DNA of 64,000 nt from Myxococcales bacterium (GCA_016794525.1 JAEUJY010000034.1:117195-181194); one strand, 5' to 3'; positions 1-10,584 are shown, counted from the first letter of the stretch. A program made the numbers and translations. Notes: generated by a model from the letters alone, not told the origin.

Positions 1-1079
<1,079 letters not shown>

Positions 1080-1158
1080 GCTGTACGACCTGTGCACAGT
1101 GGCGGTCGGGACGACGAATCACCGTTGGAGATCCAGGCGGTTGGGCTAAGATGATCAC

Positions 1159-1174
1159 TGGTATCCTGGTTGCA
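1159..1174 (+). promoter_or_regulatory. Candidate sigma-54 (-24/-12) promoter
   Basis: TGGTAT-CCTGG-TTGCA has the exact GG-N10-GC spacing (GG 1160-1161, GC 1172-1173) of sigma-54 promoters, in the divergent gap beside a sigma-54 activator gene. A transcript would start near 1184-1186, only a few bases before the ATG at 1190. That would exclude the AAGG ribosome site at 1178-1181, which argues against the call. Chance occurrence is possible. Confidence 0.35.
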
Positions 1175-1189
1175 AACAAGGTCCATGCC

Positions 1190-1831
1190 ATGCGTCGTGT
1201 CGTCGCCCTAGCGCTCGTCGTCCTCGCCGGATGTCCGGCCGACGACCAGTCGCAGCCCGACGCGCCGGGCAGCGCGGGAGTGGCGGTGGCCTGGATCTCC
1301 GACCCGGCGGTGGTGCCGGGCCGGGTCGAGGACGGCTTCGATCTGACCGCGGCGGCCTTCCACCTGCGCAACCTGCGGGTGGTCGGCGACGCCGGCTCCG
1401 GCGACCCCCGCACCACCGCGCCGCTGGTCGAGCTGGGCTGGAGCAGCGAGGGGCGGCCGGGCACGATCGTGTTCCCCGACGCGCCGCCCGGGCTGTACTC
1501 GCGCATGCTGTGGACGATCGATCGCGGCGCGGGCGCGTACGCCTACGAGCTCCACGGCACCGCGCAGACCGGCACCGGCCGCGAGCCGTACGCCATCCTG
1601 GACGCCGACCCGATCGCGATCGATCTCGACTACCAGATCGTGGCCGAGGCCGGCGCGCAGACGACGATCGTGACGCGGGTCGACTTCGACGACGTGCTCG
1701 ACGTGGTCGACTTCGACGCCGCCCCGCTGATCGGCGGCGTCCGCACGATCACCGCCGGTGATCCGCAGCTGGCGGTGATCCGCGTCGAGGTCCGCAAGGC
1801 CTTCGGCGTGCACCCCAGCGATCAGCCGTGA
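1190..1831 (+). CDS. Lipoprotein of unknown function
   Basis: A 213-residue protein. The start at 1190 was chosen because it gives a compact lipoprotein signal peptide (MRRVVALALVVLAGC, lipobox LAGC with Cys15) and has AAGG 8-11 bases upstream. The in-frame ATG at 1151 would add 13 residues unlike a signal peptide. After the lipobox comes a short Asp/Pro/Ser linker, then a beta-rich domain with alternating hydrophobic segments, e.g. around VAVAWI and TTIVTRVDF. It is probably anchored in the outer or inner membrane facing the periplasm. No family was recognised. It is convergent with the DUF3686 ATPase gene, with a 27-bp gap. Confidence 0.75.
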   Translation: MRRVVALALVVLAGCPADDQSQPDAPGSAGVAVAWISDPAVVPGRVEDGFDLTAAAFHLRNLRVVGDAGSGDPRTTAPLVELGWSSEGRPGTIVFPDAPPGLYSRMLWTIDRGAGAYAYELHGTAQTGTGREPYAILDADPIAIDLDYQIVAEAGAQTTIVTRVDFDDVLDVVDFDAAPLIGGVRTITAGDPQLAVIRVEVRKAFGVHPSDQP

Positions 1832-1852
1832 CGGCGCGGCGCCCGCGCGCCG
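1832..1852. terminator. Hairpin between convergent genes
   Basis: CGGCGCG (1832-1838) pairs with CGCGCCG (1846-1852) around a 7-base loop. It fills the gap between the convergent stop codons at 1831 and 1859. There is no T tract, so intrinsic terminator function is uncertain. Confidence 0.35.
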
Positions 1853-1858
1853 GCGACG

Positions 1859-4800
1859 TCACCGCGGCCGGAACGCCAGGCTGATCCGCGCGTCGAGCTG
1901 CTCGAGGAGTTCGATGATCTGCACCATCTTCTGCGCCAGCACCTGATCGCCGGCGCGCGACTCGACCGCGGCGCCCACCACCGGCACCAGCGTGTCCTCG
2001 AGGCGGCGGATCTGGCTGAGCAGCTGATCGGGATCGACCGCCGGCGTGGCGGCGCCCGGGGCCGGCGCGCGCTCGACGGCGCCGCGCAGGCTGGCGGCCA
2101 GCGCGTCGAGGCGCGGGCCCAGCCAGCCCTCGGGATCGCGGCCGGCCTCGTCGGCGGTCGCCCGCTGCGCCGCGGCGACGACGGCCTGGCGCAGCGCCCG
2201 CACCTCGCCGCCCAGCTCGGCGGTCGGGCTGGGCGCGGCCAGCGCGGTCCGGATCGCCGACAGCTCGACGCCCAGGCCCGACAGCGTGCCGACCAGCCGG
2301 GTCACCGGATCGTCGGCGCCGCCGCCCATCCGCCGCTGCCGCACGTACTCGGCCTTGATCTGCGCCCAGCGCTCGGCCTGCGCCGGCGTCTGCCGCCCGC
2401 GCAGCTCGGCCAGCTTGAGCAGGTTCTGCTCCGCCGCGGTGGTCAGGGTCTGCGCCTCGCCGCGGTAGTGGTCGTCGATCAGCTGCTCGAGCTCGTCGGG
2501 CGTCATCGCCGCGACCACCTTCTCGGCGATCTTGCCCATGTTGCGGTAGCTGCCCTGCAGCTTGAACGGAGGCTCGGTGCGGAACGCGTCGGCCTGCGCC
2601 GCCGAGCGGATGTACTCGGCGTTGACCTTGAGCAGCGTGGCCTGCGCGGTCAGGAGGTGGCGCAGCACCGCGAGGATCTCCTCGAGCTCGACGCCGGCGT
2701 AGCCGTGGGCCAGCTCGGTGGTCGGCACCGGCTCGCCCTGCGCCAGCCGCACCAGCTTGTAGACGTCGCTCAGCTCGCGGCCGGCCACCGGCGCCAGCGT
2801 CGGGTTGGCGGTGAGCGCGTTCTCGAGGAACGACAGCGCGAAGGCGTCGGCGCGCCCGGCCAACACGTCGCCGAGGTTGTAGACGTCGGCGCGGTTGGCC
2901 AGCATGTCGGGGATGCGGAACTGCTCGCCGCTCTCGGTGTACGGGTTGCCGGCCATGACCACGCAGAACTTCTTGCCGCGCAGGTCGTAGGTGCGGGTCT
3001 TGCCGCGCCAGACGCCCTCGATCTTGCGCTGCGCGTCGCACAGCGAGATGAACTTCTGCAGCAGCTCGGGTGAGGTGTGCTGGATGTCGTCGAGGTACAG
3101 CATCGCGTTGGTGCCCAGCTCGAGGGCCAGCGACACCTTCTCGATCTCCTGGCGCGCGGTCGCGTTGGGCGCGTCGGCGGGATCGAGCGACGTGACCTCG
3201 TGGCCGAGCGCCGGCCCGTTGACCTTGACGAACGCCAGGCCCAGCCGCGCCGCGACGTACTCCATCAGCGTGGTCTTGCCGTAGCCGGGCGGCGAGATCA
3301 GCAACAGCAGGCCCATCTGATCGGTGCGCTTGGCGGCGCCGGCCGCGCCCAGCTGCTTGGCCAGGTTGGCGCCGATCAGCGGCAGGTAGACCTGATCGAT
3401 GAGCCGGTTGCGCACGAACGACGACATCACCTTCGGCGCCAGCTCGCCGAGGCGCAGCCGCGCCCGCTCGCGATCGGCGACCTCGGCGCGCGCCGCGCGG
3501 TAGGCGCGGAACGCCGGCACCACCTCGGCGCGGAAGCGGGCGAGGCGCGCGGTCAGCTCGTCGAGCCGCACCGGCAGGCTGCCGCTGGTGATCCGCGGGT
3601 GGCGGCCGTACAGGCCGGTCACGGTGGCCTCGACGATCGCGCTCGACGGCTCGCGCTCGAGCCCCGGCGTGGCGATCAGCGTGGCAGCCTCGAGCGCCGC
3701 GCTGGCCAGCTCGGGGCGCCGCGCGACGACGCCGTCGACCCACGCCCGGGCCAGCCCGAGCGCCGCGCCGGTGCCGGCGCCGAGCGCGGCGATGTCGTCG
3801 GTGAAGCCCAGCCGCGCGCCGTGGCTGTCGAGCTCGGCGTGCAGCGCCTCCTGGATCGTCACCGCCGCGCCGCTGACGACGAACCGCGGGTGCGCGGCCG
3901 CCAGCTCGCGCACCAGGTAGGTCGCGGCCAGCGCGGCGTCGCCGGCGACCAGGCCGGCCTGGGCCAGCGCCGGGTCGTGCTCGACGAACCGCGCCAGCAC
4001 CGTCGCGATCTCGCCGGCGAGCTGGGCGCGACCGCCGCGATCGCCGAGCGTGCCGGCCAGGCGGGCCAGGCTCTGCGCGGTGCGGTGCCAGCGCGCCTTG
4101 GTCGCGGCGTCGGCCAGCCCGACCCAGCCCATCACCGCCAGCGCGCGGGCGCCGGTGGCGTGGCCCAGCCGGCCCGCGCCCTCGCGCATCGCCAGCAGCC
4201 GCTCGAGGATCTTCGCCGCGTCGGCGTCGTGGACGCCGCGCTCGTAGCCCTCGTCGTAGCGCTCCTGCGCCAGCTGGCGCAGCGTCGCCTCGAGCGTGCC
4301 GGCGCGCGCGTGGTCGTGCAGCGCCGCCAGCGTCAGCCCGCCGGCGCCGGCCTCGGCGTCGGCCAGCACCGCCGCCGCCAGGTACTCGCCGCGGTAGACC
4401 TCGGCCGACTCCGACGGCAGGTCCTGGTGCCACAGCGCCCGGGCCGCCAGCAGGCGCTCGTCGGTGAGCGGCTCGTAGAAGTCGGTGCCGGCCAGGTGGA
4501 TCGCCAGCCCGTCGTCGTGCGGCACGATCATCAGCTCGAGCGGCTGCTTGTTGACCGGGAAGCGGTGCTCGCCGAAGCGGATCAGCTCGCCGCCACCCTC
4601 GAACAGGTCGGCCGCGTCGCGCTGGCCGCGCAGCGCGTCCTGGCGCGCGGTCTTGAGCTTGGCCTCGAGCTCGTCGGCCTTGACGCCGTCGCCGAGGCTG
4701 CCCAGCTCGGCGACGATGTCGCGCAGCTTGGCGATCATCGCGTCGGACGCGAAGTACGCGTTGACCTCGTCGGGCGAGCCCAGCCCGGCGGCGCGCCGGG

Positions 4801-7174
4801 CCACGCCCTCGAGGATCCGCTGCGCCGCCTTGTGCAGGTTGGCGGTGCGGCGCTGGCGCTCGGCGGCCAGCAGCTGCTTCTTGGCGCCGACGGCGTCGAC
4901 GATCTCCTCGCGCTTGCCGGCCAGCTCGGCGGTCAGCTCGTCGAGCTCGGCGAACCGGCCCTCGAGCTCCTCGAGCTGGACCAAGAGGCGGGTCAGCTCC
5001 TGATCGCAGCGCTCGGGCGTGTCGCACTGGGCCAGCGCCGACGCGACGCTCTGGCTGATCAGCTTCACCTGGGCGCCGAACTCGGCGCGGCCCTCGCGGG
5101 TCGCCAGCTCGCGGTGGCGGCCCTCGATCGTCGCGCGGGCCCGGTTCACCTTGCCGAAGGCGTCGGTGATGTTCTCGAGGATCGCGGTGCGGCGGGTGGC
5201 GTCGGCGATCGTCAGCGATCCGATCACGTTGCCGAGCAGGTCGAGCCCGCCGGCGACCTGATCGATCTCCTCGCGCAGCGGCTTGACCGCCGCCGCGGTG
5301 CCGAGCTCGCCGGCGCGGCCGGCCAGCCCGTCGGCCTTGGCCACCAGCGCGCCGAACGCGTCGCCGCGGGCCAGGAACCCGACGCAGTCGGCGGTGACGC
5401 GATCGAACGCGGTCGCGACCTCGGCCTCGAGCGCCTTGAGCCGCGCGGCGTCGATGAACCGCACCTCCTGCTTGGAGATCAGCTGGCCGCGCAGCCCGCG
5501 CAGCCCGGTCAGCGCGTCGAGGAACGGCTCGATCGCCTCCCAGCCCTCGGAGCGGGTGGCGCGCAGCCGCTCGGTCACCGCGGCCTCGGCCTCGGCCAGC
5601 GCCGCCGCGGCGGCCGCCTCGAGCGCGACCACCTTCTCGTACTCGTCGAGGATCAGCTTGGCGGTCGCCTTGACGTCGGCGATCGCGGTCTTGAGATCGC
5701 CGGCGTCGGCGTGGCCCAGCCAGTAGTAGGCGTCGGCGGCGCGGGTCGACAGCGCCAGGATGTCCTCGAAGGTCGGCCGCTTCGGGGCCTCGGTCCCGGC
5801 CAGCCGCGCGATCGACAGCGCGTCGGACAGGCCGCGCACCAGATCGGCGTTGCCGACCTTGGCCAGGTAGCTGCCGTCGGTGGGCGCCGACGCCGCGTGC
5901 TCGGCCGAGGTGAACGGGGTCTTCCACACCTGCATCGGGTGGACCCGGGTCGGCTCGCTCGACGCCGAGCGCATCACGACCAGCCGGCCGTCGGCGAACA
6001 GCGAGTAGCCGTGGCTGGTGATCGGCGCGGCGATCGCCTTCTCGATCAGGTTGTACGGGTACAGCAGGTAGGTGCCGTCGCTGCCGCGGTGGTAGACGTA
6101 GAGGACGTCCTCGCCGTTGGGCGAGCGCACCTCGCGCTTGAGCACGTAGTCGCTGGCGTCGCCGTCGAAGGTCTTGTACGCGCCGCCGACCAGCACGTAG
6201 CCGCCGGGGAAGACGATGCCGTGATCCTCGGGCAGCGAGCGGCAGCCCTGGCCGATGCCGTCGGCGCGCACCACCGTGCGCGACCGCGCGTCGAACACCA
6301 GGTAGCGCCACGCGGTCTCGCGGAACGGCAGCACCTTGAGCACGATCAGCCCGCCGGGCTTGCCGATCGCCGCGTAGAAGAAGCGGCCGTCGTCGAGCGA
6401 CTGGTTGGCGTCAGCCACCGGCTCGCTGTAGATGCCGCGGCCGGTCTCGGTGTTGTCCTCGACCTTGATCGTCAGATCGCCGCCGACGGTCTCGATGAAG
6501 AGCGTGTCGAGGATGTTGTAGTGCGGGTGCTTGCCGGCGACCTGATCGTCGCGGGTGACCTCGCGCCACTCGAAGTCGTAGGCCGGCGGGTACAGCGCGG
6601 CCAGGTCGCGATCGCCGCGATCGTCGACGTAGGTGACCCGCCCGTCGGGCTCGATCCGCCAGCGCAGGACCTTCTGGTCCTTCCAGGTCGCGCCGGCCTG
6701 GAACACCGCGAGCAGGAGCGTGTCGCGCTTGATCAGCTGGATCAGCCGCGCGTCGCGGTAGTAGCGGTACAGGTTGGCGAAGTCGCGGCCCAGCTCGGCG
6801 CCGGTCAGGAAGCCGCCGAGCCCGTCGAGCGGCAGCGGCGAGGTGTCGAAGCCGGCGTCGCCGCCGCCGGTCACCGGCTCGAACCGGTGCAGCGCCAGGA
6901 CGTCGCCGATCTTGGTCTCGGACTTGAGCCCGAGGAAGACGTTGAAGCCGAGCAGCAGCTGGCCGCCGATCGCGACGATGTCGGCCGGGACGCAGTTGTG
7001 CTCCGAGCGCACCCGCTCGGTCGCGATCAGCTGCGGCTCGGTGGCGCCGAACAGCGCCTTGCGGCGGGCGTTGAGCGCGTCGGCGCGCTTGGCCAGCTCG
7101 CCGCCGGCGGTCGCCAGCCGCTGGCGCAGCACCTCGTAGTTGCCACCGGTCAGGGCGGCGTCGACATCAGCCAT
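1859..7174 (-). CDS. Giant DUF3686-type AAA+ ATPase ("DNA repair ATPase" family)
   Basis: A 1,771-residue protein. The N-terminus (NYEVLRQRL, then TERVRSEHNCVPADIVAIGG and LLLGFNVFLGLK) matches my recollection of the DUF3686 family, often labelled DNA repair ATPase. Residues about 30-450 look like a beta-rich propeller domain and about 500-900 like an alanine/glutamate-rich coiled coil. An AAA+ core follows near residue 1295 with Walker A SPPGYGKTTL, Walker B AMLYLDDIQ and sensor-like VVMAGNPYTESG, which is MoxR/dynein-like. The C-terminal 300 residues are again helical. The repair role is only a database label; membrane or vesicle remodelling with the neighbouring flotillin is an equally good inference. 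It is transcribed with, and 80 bp downstream of, the flotillin gene. Start: ATG at 7174. Confidence 0.88.
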   Translation of the reverse strand: MADVDAALTGGNYEVLRQRLATAGGELAKRADALNARRKALFGATEPQLIATERVRSEHNCVPADIVAIGGQLLLGFNVFLGLKSETKIGDVLALHRFEPVTGGGDAGFDTSPLPLDGLGGFLTGAELGRDFANLYRYYRDARLIQLIKRDTLLLAVFQAGATWKDQKVLRWRIEPDGRVTYVDDRGDRDLAALYPPAYDFEWREVTRDDQVAGKHPHYNILDTLFIETVGGDLTIKVEDNTETGRGIYSEPVADANQSLDDGRFFYAAIGKPGGLIVLKVLPFRETAWRYLVFDARSRTVVRADGIGQGCRSLPEDHGIVFPGGYVLVGGAYKTFDGDASDYVLKREVRSPNGEDVLYVYHRGSDGTYLLYPYNLIEKAIAAPITSHGYSLFADGRLVVMRSASSEPTRVHPMQVWKTPFTSAEHAASAPTDGSYLAKVGNADLVRGLSDALSIARLAGTEAPKRPTFEDILALSTRAADAYYWLGHADAGDLKTAIADVKATAKLILDEYEKVVALEAAAAAALAEAEAAVTERLRATRSEGWEAIEPFLDALTGLRGLRGQLISKQEVRFIDAARLKALEAEVATAFDRVTADCVGFLARGDAFGALVAKADGLAGRAGELGTAAAVKPLREEIDQVAGGLDLLGNVIGSLTIADATRRTAILENITDAFGKVNRARATIEGRHRELATREGRAEFGAQVKLISQSVASALAQCDTPERCDQELTRLLVQLEELEGRFAELDELTAELAGKREEIVDAVGAKKQLLAAERQRRTANLHKAAQRILEGVARRAAGLGSPDEVNAYFASDAMIAKLRDIVAELGSLGDGVKADELEAKLKTARQDALRGQRDAADLFEGGGELIRFGEHRFPVNKQPLELMIVPHDDGLAIHLAGTDFYEPLTDERLLAARALWHQDLPSESAEVYRGEYLAAAVLADAEAGAGGLTLAALHDHARAGTLEATLRQLAQERYDEGYERGVHDADAAKILERLLAMREGAGRLGHATGARALAVMGWVGLADAATKARWHRTAQSLARLAGTLGDRGGRAQLAGEIATVLARFVEHDPALAQAGLVAGDAALAATYLVRELAAAHPRFVVSGAAVTIQEALHAELDSHGARLGFTDDIAALGAGTGAALGLARAWVDGVVARRPELASAALEAATLIATPGLEREPSSAIVEATVTGLYGRHPRITSGSLPVRLDELTARLARFRAEVVPAFRAYRAARAEVADRERARLRLGELAPKVMSSFVRNRLIDQVYLPLIGANLAKQLGAAGAAKRTDQMGLLLLISPPGYGKTTLMEYVAARLGLAFVKVNGPALGHEVTSLDPADAPNATARQEIEKVSLALELGTNAMLYLDDIQHTSPELLQKFISLCDAQRKIEGVWRGKTRTYDLRGKKFCVVMAGNPYTESGEQFRIPDMLANRADVYNLGDVLAGRADAFALSFLENALTANPTLAPVAGRELSDVYKLVRLAQGEPVPTTELAHGYAGVELEEILAVLRHLLTAQATLLKVNAEYIRSAAQADAFRTEPPFKLQGSYRNMGKIAEKVVAAMTPDELEQLIDDHYRGEAQTLTTAAEQNLLKLAELRGRQTPAQAERWAQIKAEYVRQRRMGGGADDPVTRLVGTLSGLGVELSAIRTALAAPSPTAELGGEVRALRQAVVAAAQRATADEAGRDPEGWLGPRLDALAASLRGAVERAPAPGAATPAVDPDQLLSQIRRLEDTLVPVVGAAVESRAGDQVLAQKMVQIIELLEQLDARISLAFRPR

Positions 7175-7219
7175 GCGTCATACCTCGACTGCAAGCGGAC
7201 CCAGCGAAGGAGGCGGGCG

Positions 7220-7244
7220 GGGCGGGGCCACGCGGGCCCCGCCC
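7220..7244 (-). terminator. Strong intercistronic hairpin between flotillin and ATPase genes
   Basis: GGGCGGGGCC (7220-7229) and GGCCCCGCCC (7235-7244) form a perfect 10-bp G+C stem with a 5-base loop. It starts 11 bases after the flotillin stop on the minus strand. No T run follows. It may attenuate transcription into the downstream ATPase gene or protect the flotillin mRNA 3' end. Confidence 0.45.
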
Positions 7245-7254
7245 GGCCATCGGC

Positions 7255-9411
7255 TCAACTGACCTTGTCGTCGTCCACACCGAGCTTCTTGGCCTGCTCG
7301 AGCAGCGCCGCCAGCTTGCGCTTGGTGGTGTCGTCGGCCTTGAGCATCAGGTTGGCCAGCACCGCCGAGATGGTCAGGTTCTTCAGGCCCTCGGCCGAGC
7401 CGCCGGCGGCGGCGCCGACCATGTCCTTCAGGTCCTGCATGAAGCGGCCGTCCTCGAGCCGGTCGCCGAGCGCGGCCCGGACCACCTCGGAGTGATCGAC
7501 GACGCCGTCGATCGAGGTGCCCAGCGCCACCGCCTTGACGAAGCGGTCGAAGAACTGGCCGTCGCCGCCGACGATCTTGATGTCGGCCTTGCCCATCGCC
7601 TCGGCCATGACCTTGGCCTGCGACTCGGACATCGCCACCCGGGCCTTGATCTGCTCGAGCGCGATCTCGCGCTGGTTGGCCAGCTTGAGGCGGAACTCCT
7701 CGTGCTCGCGGCCCGCGCCCTCGAGCGCGCGCATCGCCTCGGCCTTCTGCGCCAGGCCGTGGGCCTCGGCGGTCATGCGCTTCTCGATCGCACCGGCCTC
7801 GGCCTCCTTGGCCGCGACCTCGGCGAGCAGCTTCTCGCGCAGGCTGACCGCCTCGGCCAGGCCGGTCTTCTCGATCGCGGCGGCCTCGGCCTCGCGCCCG
7901 GCGGCCTCGGCCATCGCCTTGCGGCGCACGTTCTCGGCGACGACGGTGCCTTCGCGGTCGAGCACCTGCACCTGGGCCTCCTTGACCTTGGCCTGGGCCA
8001 TGCCGGTCTTCTCGAGCGCGACGGCGTCGGCCTCCTTGACCCGCACCTGGGCCAGGCCGGCCGCGGCGTGCTCGGCCTGGGTGCCCTCGGAGCGGCGGAT
8101 CGCGGCGCGGGCCTCCTTGTCGGACGCCTCCATCGCCGCCTCGGCGAGGATCAGCTGGCGCTTGGCGTGGGCCGACGCGACCTGCTGCTCGGCCTCGGCC
8201 TTCTTGATGTCCTTGATGAACACCTCCTGGGCGGCGGCCTCGGCGTTGACGATCGTGACGTGCTTGTGGCGCTTGGCCTCGGCGTCGACGCGCAGGTCCT
8301 TGATCGCCTCCTCCTCGACGGCGACGGTCTTGTCGACGGCGACGCGGGCGCGGATGATGTCGGCGATCGACCGCTTCTCGGCCTCGACCGCCTTGTTCAT
8401 GTCGATCGAGCCGAGCTCGACCTCGCGCTTGCGGGTGACCTCCTCGAGATCGTGGGCCTTGGCCACGCGCACCTTCTCGACCTCGACCTCGCGGATGCGG
8501 CCCTGCTCGCTGACCTGGACCGCGCGCAGCTTGGCCTGCTCGGCCATCTGCACCGCCTCCTCGGCGCGCTGGCGGTCGACGTGGGTGCGCTTCTCCTCGT
8601 CGAGGCGGAAGCGGTGGGCCTCGTTCTCCTCGCGCGCGGTCGCGATCGCGATCTCCTTGTTCTTCTTGGCCTCGGCCTCGGCGCGGGCCTGCTCGAACCG
8701 GAACACCGCCTCGTCGGCGGTCAGGTTCTGCTTGCCCAGCTCCATCCGCTCCTTCTGCTTGAGCTGGTTGGTGTCGATCGCCGCCGACGTCGTGATGTCG
8801 GTGATCTTGCGGATGCCGAGCGCGTCGAGGACGTTGTTGGGATCGAGGATCTCGATCGGCGTCTGCTCGAGGTAGTCGATCGCGGCGTCGTCGAGGACGT
8901 AGCCGTTGAGGTCCTTGCCGATGACCGAGATGATCTGGTCCTTGAAGACGTCGCGCTGGGTGTAGAGCTGCTCGAACTCCATCTTCTTGCCGACGGTCTT
9001 GAGCGCCTCGGAGAACTTGGCCGCGAACAGCTCCTCGAGGGTCTGCTGCTGCGACGCGCGGATGCAGCCGATCGACTGCGCCACGCGCAGCACGTCGTCG
9101 ACGGTCTTGTTGACCCTCACGAAGAACGTCACCTTGATGTCGGCGCGGATGTTGTCAGCGCAGATCAGGCCGTCCTTGCCGCGGCGGGCGACGTCGATGG
9201 TCTTGACCGACAGATCCATGATCTCGGCCTTGTTGACCACCGGCAGCACCACCGAGCCGGAGAACGTGACCTTGGGTTCGCCGCGCAGGCGGTTGATGAT
9301 CATGGCGCGGCCTTGATCGACCTGGCGGAAGGTGCGGGCGACCAGCACCATCAGCCCGAAGAAGACGACCACGGCGATGCCGACGACGGCGATGAGCAAC
9401 TGCTTGTCCAT
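7255..9411 (-). CDS. Flotillin-like SPFH protein (YqiK family)
   Basis: A 718-residue protein starting at ATG 9411 with GAGGAG upstream; longer in-frame starts run through non-coding sequence. One N-terminal membrane helix (about residues 4-25) is followed by an SPFH/Band 7 domain (about 30-220, including DQGRAMIINR and DLSVKTIDVARRGKDG). A very long Ala/Glu/Lys/Arg-rich coiled coil of AEAAAxEKTGLA-type repeats (about 270-590) follows, then a short conserved C-terminal tail. YqiK-type flotillins scaffold inner-membrane microdomains and usually sit beside a YqiJ-type protein, as here. The order YqiJ-like, flotillin, DUF3686 ATPase suggests one functional unit. The coiled-coil DNA is repetitive, which explains long antisense open frames that are not genes. 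Confidence 0.92.
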   Translation of the reverse strand: MDKQLLIAVVGIAVVVFFGLMVLVARTFRQVDQGRAMIINRLRGEPKVTFSGSVVLPVVNKAEIMDLSVKTIDVARRGKDGLICADNIRADIKVTFFVRVNKTVDDVLRVAQSIGCIRASQQQTLEELFAAKFSEALKTVGKKMEFEQLYTQRDVFKDQIISVIGKDLNGYVLDDAAIDYLEQTPIEILDPNNVLDALGIRKITDITTSAAIDTNQLKQKERMELGKQNLTADEAVFRFEQARAEAEAKKNKEIAIATAREENEAHRFRLDEEKRTHVDRQRAEEAVQMAEQAKLRAVQVSEQGRIREVEVEKVRVAKAHDLEEVTRKREVELGSIDMNKAVEAEKRSIADIIRARVAVDKTVAVEEEAIKDLRVDAEAKRHKHVTIVNAEAAAQEVFIKDIKKAEAEQQVASAHAKRQLILAEAAMEASDKEARAAIRRSEGTQAEHAAAGLAQVRVKEADAVALEKTGMAQAKVKEAQVQVLDREGTVVAENVRRKAMAEAAGREAEAAAIEKTGLAEAVSLREKLLAEVAAKEAEAGAIEKRMTAEAHGLAQKAEAMRALEGAGREHEEFRLKLANQREIALEQIKARVAMSESQAKVMAEAMGKADIKIVGGDGQFFDRFVKAVALGTSIDGVVDHSEVVRAALGDRLEDGRFMQDLKDMVGAAAGGSAEGLKNLTISAVLANLMLKADDTTKRKLAALLEQAKKLGVDDDKVS

Positions 9412-9424
9412 GCGATGACTCCTC

Positions 9425-9492
9425 GGCCGGCGGCGCCGGCCCGAAACGAGACCCCCGAGACGCGTGGCGAGTGGCGAGTAGCGAAGTGGCGA
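9425..9492. repeat. Hairpin plus GTGGCGA heptamer repeats
   Basis: In the gap between the YqiJ-like and flotillin genes, GGCCGGC/GCCGGCC form a hairpin (9425-9441). Heptamers GTGGCGA, GTGGCGA, GTAGCGA and GTGGCGA occupy 9464-9470, 9471-9477, 9478-9484 and 9486-9492. Function unknown; simple heptamer expansion is the plain explanation. Confidence 0.6.
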
Positions 9493-9494
9493 GA

Positions 9495-10220
9495 CTAGAC
9501 GGAACCGTCCGCGCCGGTGGGCGCGGCGGGCAGCAGATCGGCGACCGGCTCGACGATGTACGCGTGGCGCACCGGATCGAAGTCGATCACCAGCGCCTTG
9601 GCGCCGCGGCCGAGCACGCCGGCGCGGTCGCAGCGCACCGGGATGACCAGCACGGTGGCGCCCTCCTCGATCGTGGCCTGGCCGAAGCCGTTGTCGACGT
9701 GGCCGGTGGTGATCGTGCAGGTCGAGCCGACGTAGTCCTTGTTCGACTTGCCGACCTTGACCTCGAACACCGGCCGCAGCGGCCGCACCAGGAAGCCGGC
9801 GAGCGGCAGCGCGATCAAGATGACGGCGACGGCCATGACGATCGCCAGCGCGGTGCCGAGCCCCGCCGGCCCGTACTGCATGGCGAGGATCGAGCCGGCC
9901 CAGGTCAGCAGCAGCACCACGCTCATCGACACCGTCACCGGCACCGACGCCAGCCCCAGCCACGCCCACAGGCCGCCGCCGACGTCGTGGGCGTGCCCCG
10001 CGTCGCCGTGGCCGTGGGCCGCGGCCTCGGCCGCGCCCTTGACGCCACCGGTGACGGCTTCGCCGGCGCCCTTGAGCGCGCCGGACACGTCGTCGGCGCC
10101 GCCGAGCAGATCGATGTCGAGCGCGCCGAGGATGACGAACAGCCAGTACACCAGCGCGACCAGGAGGCCGATCGTGAAGATGACGGTTGGGAACTGGACG
10201 GACGCGTCGATCAGGTTCAC
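9495..10220 (-). CDS. YqiJ-like / NfeD-like OB-fold membrane protein
   Basis: A 241-residue protein. Start GTG at 10220 (VNLIDASVQF) was chosen because GGGGAGGCG lies just upstream; the longer frame is not protein-like. The layout is an N-terminal membrane helix (about residues 10-35), a Gly/Ala/His-rich linker (GHGDAGHAHD), two further membrane helices (about 85-150) and a C-terminal OB-fold-like beta domain (about 155-235, VKVGKSNKDYVGSTCTITTG). In the E. coli yqiJ-yqiK pair the OB-fold partner accompanies the flotillin, and here too it is directly upstream. Its role is probably to stabilise or organise flotillin assemblies in the inner membrane. Confidence 0.85.
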   Translation of the reverse strand: MNLIDASVQFPTVIFTIGLLVALVYWLFVILGALDIDLLGGADDVSGALKGAGEAVTGGVKGAAEAAAHGHGDAGHAHDVGGGLWAWLGLASVPVTVSMSVVLLLTWAGSILAMQYGPAGLGTALAIVMAVAVILIALPLAGFLVRPLRPVFEVKVGKSNKDYVGSTCTITTGHVDNGFGQATIEEGATVLVIPVRCDRAGVLGRGAKALVIDFDPVRHAYIVEPVADLLPAAPTGADGSV

Positions 10221-10584
10221 GGGCGCCTCCCCGCGCAGGTGGTGAGTGGAGTGGTACCGCAGTCGCGGGCGCGGGCGGCGCGCGCGGCGGCAGAGGTGGC
10301 AGGCGACCGCATCATCGGTGCGACGCGGGAGGCCGCGCGGTGGTGGGCGGCCCGGGGTACTTCGGCTGGTGCAAGACGCTCTCTCTGTAGGTCCGCGGCA
10401 CCCCATCCGAAAGGGCAGATGCGACGCGCAGGTTCAGGATTTCAGTGCCGCTGCACGTGATTCCGGTGGTTTGCACACCGTGCAGCACGGCGATCGGACC
10501 GGCAGTGGTCCGGCCCACCGATCATCCACCGGAGCGCGCGGTCGGGGCTCGACGGTCGCGAGCGCTGGCCGATGCACCTGATCG
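10221..10584. other. Divergent intergenic region, 364 bp
   Basis: It separates the divergent yqiJ-like and lipoprotein genes and is less G+C-rich than its surroundings. No gene is convincing. A short inverted repeat TGCAC-ACC-GTGCA lies at 10472-10484, with another TGCAC at 10452-10456. Both promoters are presumably here, but no clear -35/-10 pair could be assigned. Confidence 0.5.

Noticed and set aside
3077..7495. A 1,472-codon open frame on the plus strand opposite the DUF3686 ATPase
   Set aside because: Low-complexity Arg/Ala/Gln-rich translation with no domain, created by the codon bias of the real minus-strand gene. The same holds for 1749-6311, 27665-32356 and 60199-62661.
7492..9498. 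Long plus-strand frame opposite the flotillin gene
   Set aside because: Leu/Gly/Asp-rich shadow of the repetitive coiled coil, without start signals or family similarity.
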